From an uncultured Oscillospiraceae bacterium (GTDB taxonomy: Bacteria; Bacillota_A; Clostridia; Oscillospirales; Oscillospiraceae): a stretch of DNA of 43,045 bases. Each line of letters starts with the position of its first letter. Position 1 is the stretch's first letter. The DNA is taken from assembly GCA_934635515.1 (NCBI GenBank), contig CAKTZK010000003.1:1-43045 (forward strand). The letters are read 5' to 3'. Of the stretch, positions 37,778 through 43,045 are shown piece by piece. Position numbers and translations under genes: made by a program. The notes beneath the pieces are model-generated. The model made no database searches. It was given only the letters and a program-made list of their open reading frames with translations, and was not told the DNA's origin.

Positions 37778-39208
37778 TTATACCACCACAAAGAACTTGA
37801 TGAGGAACAGCACGGCGATCACATAGGTCAGTGCGGAGACCTCCTTGGCGTGGCCGGAGAATACCTTGATGACCATGTGGGAGATCATAGCCAGCCCGAT
37901 ACCGTGGCCGATGGACCCGGAGATGGGGATGGCCAGCAGCATGATAAACACCGGCACAATCTGGTCGATGTCGTCGAAGTTGATGTTCCTCAGACCCTGG
38001 AGCATCAGGATGCCCACATAGATCAGGGCGCTGGAGGTGGCCGCCGCAGGGATAATGGCCACCACCGGGGAGATGAACAGGCACACCAGGAACATAAAGG
38101 CGGCGGTGAGGGAGGTAAGGCCCGTGCGGCCGCCGGCCTCCACGCCGGAGGCGGACTCCACAAAGGTGGTCACCGTGGAGGTGCCGCAGCAGGCGCCGCA
38201 TACGGTGCCCACGGCGTCGGCGGTGAGAGCCTCCTTCATCTTGGGCATGTTGCCGTCCTTGTCGGTCATGCCGGCCCGGGAGGCGGTGCCCACCAGGGTG
38301 CCGATGGTGTCGAACATGTCGATCATGCAGAAGGTGATGATCAACGTAATGGCGGTGAACCAGCCGATCTCAAAGAAATCGTGGAAGTCGAACTTGAACA
38401 GGGTGACCTCTGCCATGTCCTTGAAGTTCGGCAGGAAGCTGGCCCCCTTCAGAGAGGCAAAGGGGTTGTTGTGCAGGAAGATGGCGTCCCCGGCCCAGTA
38501 GATCACGGAGCCGGTGAGCATGCCCGCCAGCACGGCGGACTTTTTGCCCTTCTTCGCCAGCAGAACAATGACAAACAGACCCACAAACATGGTCACCACC
38601 GACAGCACCATCTGGCTGTACTCCTTGCCCATGTGGTCCTGGATGGTGCTGGGGGTCATGGCGCCGAAGAAGTCCCGCATGACGTAGAAGGGAGAGGTGT
38701 AGTCGTTGCCCTCGGCATAGACTCCGGCGTTGGAGCCGAAGCCGATGTTCATGAGCATCAGGCCGATGGCCGGGCCGATGCCCAGGCGCACGCCCAGGGG
38801 GATGGCGGTGACGATCTTATCCCGGATGTTGAAAACGCTCAGCAGCAAAAACACGATACCCTCCATCAGGATGATGCACAGGGTGGCCTGGAAGGCGGAG
38901 GTGTAGTCGGTTTTCAGCATGGCGGCAATGTTGCCGCAGATCACGGCGAAAAAGCTGTTCAGGCCCATGCCCGGGGCCATGACAAAGGGCTTGTTGGCCA
39001 GAAATGCCATGCAGGCGGTGCCTACGGCGGAGGCCAGGCAGGTGGCCACGAATACGGCCTTCCACAGGGCGGAGCCCGTGTCAAAGTTTGTCAGCAGGTT
39101 GGGATTCAGGGCGATGATGTACGCCATGGTCATGAATGTGGTCAGACCGGCAATGATCTCTGTTTTTACAGAGGTGCCGTTCTCCTTCAGGTGAAATAGC
39201 TTCTCCAT
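37778..39208 (-). CDS. NCS2/AzgA-type purine permease
   Basis: A 476-residue membrane transporter for hypoxanthine, guanine or adenine, driven by protons. It starts MEKLFHLKENGTSVKTEIIA, typical of the AzgA/PbuG branch, followed by GLTTFMTMAYIIALNP, the N-F-D-T-G segment and VMAPGMGLNSFFAV. The DMFDTIGTLVGTASRAGM stretch near 265-285 and the ESASGVEAGGRTGL motif near 340 are diagnostic. About 12-14 helices. AGGAG lies seven bases before the ATG. A single gene with promoter at 39284-39312 and terminator. No purine riboswitch is recognisable in its leader. Confidence 0.95.
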   Translation of the reverse strand: MEKLFHLKENGTSVKTEIIAGLTTFMTMAYIIALNPNLLTNFDTGSALWKAVFVATCLASAVGTACMAFLANKPFVMAPGMGLNSFFAVICGNIAAMLKTDYTSAFQATLCIILMEGIVFLLLSVFNIRDKIVTAIPLGVRLGIGPAIGLMLMNIGFGSNAGVYAEGNDYTSPFYVMRDFFGAMTPSTIQDHMGKEYSQMVLSVVTMFVGLFVIVLLAKKGKKSAVLAGMLTGSVIYWAGDAIFLHNNPFASLKGASFLPNFKDMAEVTLFKFDFHDFFEIGWFTAITLIITFCMIDMFDTIGTLVGTASRAGMTDKDGNMPKMKEALTADAVGTVCGACCGTSTVTTFVESASGVEAGGRTGLTSLTAAFMFLVCLFISPVVAIIPAAATSSALIYVGILMLQGLRNINFDDIDQIVPVFIMLLAIPISGSIGHGIGLAMISHMVIKVFSGHAKEVSALTYVIAVLFLIKFFVVV

Positions 39209-39236
39209 GTATACTCTCCTTTTTTCTCTTTACATT

Positions 39237-39270
39237 GCCGCAGGCCTGCTTTCTTTGCAGGCGGTGCGGC
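39237..39270 (-). other. Hairpin in the leader of the NCS2 permease mRNA
   Basis: GCCGCA..GCCTGC pairs with GCAGGC..TGCGGC around the loop AAAGAAA (minus strand), twelve base pairs with small bulges. It lies between the promoter and the ribosome site and has no T run, so it is not a terminator. Confidence 0.6.
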
Positions 39271-39283
39271 CGTACACATAGAC

Positions 39284-39312
39284 AGTATAGCGCCCTGCCA
39301 TGTGCTTTTCAA
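39284..39312 (-). promoter_or_regulatory. Promoter of the NCS2 permease gene
   Basis: On the minus strand: TTGAAA, 17 bases, TATACT. Both boxes match the consensus at five of six positions. A leader of about 70 bases follows. Confidence 0.75.
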
Positions 39313-39362
39313 ATTTTTTGTTTTTCTCACAAACTTTTTGCCTGCCCCTGCGCCAGACCGGT

Positions 39363-39400
39363 AAAAAGGCCGTGAGAGGGGCCTCTGCCTCTCTCACGGC
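39363..39400 (-). terminator. Terminator of the M23 gene
   Basis: The stem GCCGTGAGAG / CTCTCACGGC with a 12-base loop, then CTTTTTACC on the minus strand. Confidence 0.8.
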
Positions 39401-39406
39401 TTCCTG

Positions 39407-40057
39407 TCACTGCACGTATTCAGATGGGTCGATGACCTTTCCGTCCTTGCTGACGGAGAAGTGCAGGTGCGGCCCCACATCGGCCTCTGCGGCGGCGGTG
39501 GAGCCCACCAGGCCGATGATGTCCCCGGCCTTCACGGCCTTCCCCTGCTCCACCGGCGGCTCCTGCTGCAGGCAGCTGTACTGGGTCTCATAGCCGTCCT
39601 CGTGGGAGATGATCACGGTAACGCCCATAAGGTCGTCGTAGCGCACCTCCTTCACGGTGCCGTCGGCGGCGGTTTTCACGGCGTCCCCCTCCTCGGCCTT
39701 GATGTCGATGCCGTCGTGGGTGCGCCAGTCGGCCATAGTCTCGTCATACAGCAGCTCCGTCATGCTGAATACGGTAACGGTGGTGCCGTCCAGGGGCGAG
39801 CAGACCTGGGGCAGCAGCTCCTGGGGGTTTAGAGTCTCCTGAATGGGCTCCGGCTGGGGTGCCTGAGCCCGGCTGATGTCCTCCACCGGCTCCTGCTGAA
39901 TAACCGGGGTCTCCTTGTCCTTCTCCGCCACCTTTGCCTGCTGCACCAGGGTCAGATACCCGGCCACGCCGATGGCTGCCAAGCATAGCACCAGGGCTAT
40001 GTAAAAGCCCCGGCCGCCGAAAAAGCCTTTGGTCTTGTCATGATTTATCCGGCTCAT
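39407..40057 (-). CDS. Membrane-anchored M23 (LytM) protein, SpoIIQ-like
   Basis: A 216-residue protein with one N-terminal membrane helix (about 18-38), a Pro/Glu/Gln-rich linker (about 45-80) and a C-terminal LytM/M23 domain (about 105-210). The metal motif parts HDGIDI and GPHLHF are both intact, so it might be an active endopeptidase. The short size, membrane anchor and linker recall SpoIIQ of sporulation, but they are shared by other cell-wall hydrolases. AAAGGAA lies six to eight bases before the ATG. It lies between terminators, so it is a single-gene unit next to the glycolytic genes. Confidence 0.85.
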   Translation of the reverse strand: MSRINHDKTKGFFGGRGFYIALVLCLAAIGVAGYLTLVQQAKVAEKDKETPVIQQEPVEDISRAQAPQPEPIQETLNPQELLPQVCSPLDGTTVTVFSMTELLYDETMADWRTHDGIDIKAEEGDAVKTAADGTVKEVRYDDLMGVTVIISHEDGYETQYSCLQQEPPVEQGKAVKAGDIIGLVGSTAAAEADVGPHLHFSVSKDGKVIDPSEYVQ

Positions 40058-40130
40058 CGTGTTCCTTTCCCGCGGGGTCGCGCCCCGCGCCGCAGAGGGT
40101 CCGGCCTGCGGCCGCCGAATTAGAAAGAAA

Positions 40131-40170
40131 AAATCTCACTGCCTGCAGTATGCGCAGGCAGTGAGATTTT
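40131..40170 (-). terminator. Terminator of the glycolytic operon
   Basis: A 16-base stem AATCTCACTGCCTGC with its complement around a short loop; T runs on both sides. On the minus strand it follows the gpmI stop by about 30 bases. Confidence 0.88.
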
Positions 40171-40199
40171 TAAACATTTTGAAAATTCACACGGGAGCT

Positions 40200-41711
40200 T
40201 TACCGGATAATGAGGCTCTGTCCGTCCATTTCCGCCGGGCAGGCCAGGCCCATCACGTCCAGAATGGTGGGGGCAATGTCCGCCAGCCGGCCGGGGCGCA
40301 GCTCGGTGCCTGCGCCGCAGAGGATGAAGGGCACCCGGTTGGTGGTGTGGGCGGTCATGGGGCTGCCGTCGGGCTGGATCATCTGCTCGGCGTTGCCGTG
40401 GTCGGCGGTGATCATGGCGATGCCGCCCATCTCCAGCGTGGCGTCCACCACCCGGCCCACGCAGGTGTCCACCGTCTCCACCGCCTTGATGGCGGCGGGC
40501 AGCACGCCGGTGTGGCCCACCATGTCGCAGTTGGCAAAGTTCAGGATCACCACGTCGTATGCGCCGCTCTTAATGCGCTCCACGCACTTGTCGCATACCT
40601 CCCCGGCGCTCATCTCCGGCTGCAGGTCGTAGGTGGCTACCTTGGGAGAGGCTACCAGCACCCGGTCCTCGCCGGGATACTGCTTTTCAACGCCGCCGTT
40701 GAAGAAGAAGGTGACGTGGGCGTATTTTTCCGTCTCGGCAATGCGCAGCTGGGTCATGCCCAGGGAGCTGAGATATTCGCCCAGGCCGTTTTTCACGGCG
40801 ATCCGGGGCCAGGCCACCAGCACATTGGGCATGGAGGCGTCATACTCCGTGTTGCACACATAGGTGGTGGGGAAGAACTCCCGGGGGAAGCCGTCAAACG
40901 CCGGGTCCACCATCGCCCGGGTGATCTCCCGGGCCCGGTCGGGCCGGTAGTTGAAGAAGATGATGCTGTCGTTGTTGGAAATGGTGCCCTCGCTGTCGCA
41001 GACCACCGGCTCCACAAACTCGTCCGTCACGCCGTTTTCGTAGCTCTTGGCCACGGCGTCCACCGGGTCGGGATTCTGCACGCCCTCGCCGTAGACCATG
41101 GCGTCGTAGGCCATCTGCAGGCGCTCCCAGCGCTTATCCCGGTCCATGGCATAGTAGCGGCCCATAACGGTGGCAATTTTGCCCACGCCGATCTCGGCGC
41201 ACTTATCCCGGCACTGGGCCACGAAATCCTTGCCGCTGGTGGGGGATACGTCCCGCCCGTCCAGGAAGGCGTGGATGTAGACCTTCTCCAGGCCCTTGTC
41301 CTTGGCCATCTTCAGCAGGGCCCACAGGTGCTCCACGGTGGAGTGTACGCCGCCATTGGAGAGCAGGCCATAAAGGTGGAGGCTTGTGCCCTTTTCCAGG
41401 CAGGCGTCCATGGCCTGGTTGTAGGCGGGATTTTTGAAAAACTCGCCGTTTTCAATGGCCCGGCTGATCCGGGGCAGGTCCTGGAATACCACCCGGCCGC
41501 CGCCGATGTTGGTGTGGCCCACCTCGCTGTTGCCCATCTGGCCGTCGGGCAGACCCACGTCCAGGCCGGAGGCGGAGAGAGTGGTGTTGGCATTTTCGGT
41601 AAAGAGCCGGTCCAGCACCGGGGTATTTGCCAGGGCCACGGCATTGCCCGGCCCCGGAGCGGCCATACCGAAGCCGTCCATAATAATCAGAACAGTGGGT
41701 GTTTTATTCAT
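40200..41711 (-). CDS. gpmI: 2,3-bisphosphoglycerate-independent phosphoglycerate mutase
   Basis: This 503-residue manganese enzyme converts 3-phosphoglycerate to 2-phosphoglycerate. Visible residues are D12 in IIMDGFG, the phosphoserine S62 in GQMGNSEVGHTNIG, and the C-terminal metal motifs FANCDMVGHTG and ITADHGNAEQM. Length and order are standard. It lies 28 bases downstream of tpiA on the same strand, within a pgk-tpiA-gpmI operon, and is closed by a terminator. Confidence 0.98.
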   Translation of the reverse strand: MNKTPTVLIIMDGFGMAAPGPGNAVALANTPVLDRLFTENANTTLSASGLDVGLPDGQMGNSEVGHTNIGGGRVVFQDLPRISRAIENGEFFKNPAYNQAMDACLEKGTSLHLYGLLSNGGVHSTVEHLWALLKMAKDKGLEKVYIHAFLDGRDVSPTSGKDFVAQCRDKCAEIGVGKIATVMGRYYAMDRDKRWERLQMAYDAMVYGEGVQNPDPVDAVAKSYENGVTDEFVEPVVCDSEGTISNNDSIIFFNYRPDRAREITRAMVDPAFDGFPREFFPTTYVCNTEYDASMPNVLVAWPRIAVKNGLGEYLSSLGMTQLRIAETEKYAHVTFFFNGGVEKQYPGEDRVLVASPKVATYDLQPEMSAGEVCDKCVERIKSGAYDVVILNFANCDMVGHTGVLPAAIKAVETVDTCVGRVVDATLEMGGIAMITADHGNAEQMIQPDGSPMTAHTTNRVPFILCGAGTELRPGRLADIAPTILDVMGLACPAEMDGQSLIIR

Positions 41712-41739
41712 AGTACATTCCCTCGCTTTTCACGGCCGC

Positions 41740-42513
41740 TCAATTTTGGTTGGCGGCGTTGATGATCTCAACAAACTGCCCGGCATCCAGGGAAGCGCCG
41801 CCGATAAGCCCGCCGTCAATGTCGGGCTGGGCCAGCAGCTCTGCGGCGTTGGCGGGCTTCATGGAGCCACCGTACTGCACCGTTACGGAGCGGGCGATGC
41901 GGGCGCCGTACAGGTGGCGTATGGTGGCGCGGATGAAGGTGCAGACCTCCGCCGCCTGCTGGGCGGTAGCGGTCTTGCCGGTGCCGATGGCCCACACGGG
42001 CTCGTAGGCGATAACGCACTTGCGCACCTTCTCCGCCGGAACACCGGCCAGGGCGGACTTCACCTGCAGGGCGATCAGCTCCATGGTCACGCCCAGCTCC
42101 CGCTGAGCCAGGGTCTCGCCCACACAGATAATGGGCTGCAGGTCGGCGCTCAGGGCGGCCAGGACCTTTTTGTTTACCGTGAAGTCCGTTTCACCGAACA
42201 TCTGGCGGCGCTCGGAGTGGCCCACGATGACGTATTTGACCCCCAGATCCTTCAGCATCTCCGCCGAAACCTCGCCGGTATAAGCGCCGCTGTTTTCATA
42301 AAACACATTCTGCGCGCCCACGGACACGCGGAGATCCTTGCAGGCTTTCATAGCAGCGGGGATGTTCACGGCGGGGACGCATATAACCACATCGCACCAC
42401 TTGGCGCGGGGGAGAAGGCGCTTGAGCTCCTCGGCAAATTTTTTGGTCTCGGAAGCGGTTTTGTTCATTTTCCAGTTTCCGGCGATGATGGTTTTGCGAT
42501 ATCTGCGATTCAT
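41740..42513 (-). CDS. tpiA: Triosephosphate isomerase
   Basis: TpiA interconverts dihydroxyacetone phosphate and glyceraldehyde 3-phosphate. The 257 residues contain N13 and K15 in AGNWKMN, the catalytic H99 in VIVGHSERR, the catalytic E171 in AYEPVWAIGTG with the flexible loop after it, and YGGSMKPAN near the end. Length is normal. It lies between pgk (252 bases upstream) and gpmI (28 bases downstream). Its spacer to pgk carries short tandem repeats and no terminator. Confidence 0.98.
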   Translation of the reverse strand: MNRRYRKTIIAGNWKMNKTASETKKFAEELKRLLPRAKWCDVVICVPAVNIPAAMKACKDLRVSVGAQNVFYENSGAYTGEVSAEMLKDLGVKYVIVGHSERRQMFGETDFTVNKKVLAALSADLQPIICVGETLAQRELGVTMELIALQVKSALAGVPAEKVRKCVIAYEPVWAIGTGKTATAQQAAEVCTFIRATIRHLYGARIARSVTVQYGGSMKPANAAELLAQPDIDGGLIGGASLDAGQFVEIINAANQN

Positions 42514-42542
42514 AGTTTTTTCATTTAACTCCTAATTCTATT

Positions 42543-42765
42543 CTATTTCCGCATTTCGGCTTCAGCCGGGAAACGCGGTGGCAAACGGGGACAGACATGC
42601 CCATGACGGCCTGGGGCAGGTCCATGACGGTACCGGGCCGGGACCATGATGCGCACCAAGGGGACCATGACGGTGCCCACGGGAGGCGCAAAACCGGCGC
42701 GCGAAGCGAGACCCGGCAGCGGAGAAATTTCGCCTGCCGCAACAGGGTCGGAGCCGGCGGGCAGA
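42543..42765. repeat. pgk-tpiA spacer with short imperfect tandem repeats
   Basis: A GC-rich spacer without a convincing gene. At 42596-42680 the words CCATGACGG or CCATGATGCG occur four times at about 20-24 base intervals, each with nearby GGTACC, GGTGCC or GCACC. No hairpin with a T run was seen, so pgk and tpiA can share a transcript. Confidence 0.5.
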
Positions 42766-43045
42766 TTACTTATCCAGCAGGCAGGCAACGCCGGGTAATT
42801 CTTTGCCCTCCAGGAACTCCAGAGAGGCACCGCCGCCGGTGGAGATATGCGTCATCTTATCGGCATAGCCCAGCTGCTCCACGGCCGCCGCGCTGTCGCC
42901 GCCGCCGATGATGGTGATGGCGTCGGTTTTGCTCAGGGCCTCGGCAATGGCCTTGGTCCCGGCGGCAAATTTTTCAAATTCAAACACGCCCATGGGGCCG
43001 TTCCAGATAATGGTACCCGCATCGGCCACAGCCTGGGTATAGAGC
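42766..43045 (-). CDS. pgk: Phosphoglycerate kinase, C-terminal part
   Basis: The last 92 codons of Pgk, which moves phosphate from 1,3-bisphosphoglycerate to ADP. The 5' part lies beyond the right edge of the window. Visible family text is [15 protein letters not shown], the nucleotide-binding [16 protein letters not shown] and the end [19 protein letters not shown]. The frame is open to the window end, so the methionine near 43029 is internal. It is the first gene seen of the pgk-tpiA-gpmI run. Confidence 0.97.
   Translation of the reverse strand, partial: LYTQAVADAGTIIWNGPMGVFEFEKFAAGTKAIAEALSKTDAITIIGGGDSAAAVEQLGYADKMTHISTGGGASLEFLEGKELPGVACLLDK

Noticed and set aside
37718..39199. Plus-strand frame of 493 codons opposite the NCS2 permease
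   Set aside because: Rich in His, Gly and Asp with no recognisable domain; antisense shadow.
39209..39330. Purine riboswitch before the NCS2 permease
   Set aside because: The conserved core and the three-way junction pattern are missing; only a simple hairpin is present.
40059..41762. Plus-strand frame of 567 codons opposite gpmI
   Set aside because: Low-complexity His/Gly/Val-rich product typical of antisense frames in GC-rich genes; the minus-strand gpmI is certain.

Overview
The window reads as a GC-rich chromosome segment of a Gram-positive anaerobe of the Oscillospiraceae / Eubacteriales type. The reasons are strong AGGAGG-type ribosome sites in front of almost every gene, sigma-A promoters often with a TGC-extended -10 box, encoded tRNA CCA ends, Firmicute-type genes (a D-Ala-D-Ala carboxypeptidase, a SpoIIQ-like M23 protein, a DUF1846 protein, a small SufC/SufB pair), and intergenic repeat cassettes of a kind I associate with gut Oscillospirales. 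The exact genus cannot be read from the sequence.

Layout. 1-9.9 kb: a membrane-protein fragment, a NUDIX ADP-ribose pyrophosphatase, a dihydropyrimidinase/D-hydantoinase with a membrane-protein partner, an EamA exporter, then a leftward operon of response regulator, histidine kinase and N-acyl-D-amino-acid deacylase, a DUF4340-like lipoprotein and a Gfo/Idh/MocA oxidoreductase. 10.1-14.9 kb: a GNAT-like protein and a late-cobalamin operon: a TIM-barrel gene coupled to cobT, then cobU, cobS and a second, short CobU-like gene. 15-18.4 kb: an HD hydrolase, a ferritin-like protein, the minimal sufC-sufB pair and tRNA-Ser(GGA). 18.5-28.3 kb: small proteins, an OMP-decarboxylase-like protein, a histidine phosphatase/GNAT fusion, a YgiQ radical SAM enzyme, a DUF1846 protein, a small P-loop protein, pgi and a D,D-carboxypeptidase. 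28.4-31.2 kb: tRNA-Gly(CCC), followed directly by a 2.7 kb unit with inverted ends that holds a broken serine recombinase and gene fragments. 31.5-37.7 kb: putP, a TetR regulator, a transglutaminase-like protein, a small membrane protein and a LysR regulator, with two repeat-filled gaps. 37.8-43 kb: an NCS2 purine permease, an M23/SpoIIQ-like protein and the glycolytic run pgk-tpiA-gpmI.

How the genes work together. The cob genes assemble the lower ligand onto cobinamide: CobU activates cobinamide, CobT activates the base and CobS joins them. The hydantoinase and D-aminoacylase both release amino acids from cyclic or N-acylated derivatives, and the second is translationally coupled to a two-component system. 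SufC and SufB form a stripped-down Fe-S scaffold. pgk, tpiA and gpmI are lower glycolysis, and pgi is upper glycolysis nearby.

Most unusual features: (1) a family of four hairpin-rich interspersed repeats (15.6, 18.8, 22.9 and 24.8 kb) whose stems change on both sides together; (2) the inverted-repeat-bounded element that begins inside the 3' end of tRNA-Gly; (3) two complementary CobU-like proteins in one operon; (4) a TIM-barrel gene fused by ATGA overlap to cobT; (5) composite palindromic cassettes between 33.2 and 35.3 kb. No CRISPR array, rRNA or recognisable riboswitch was seen.
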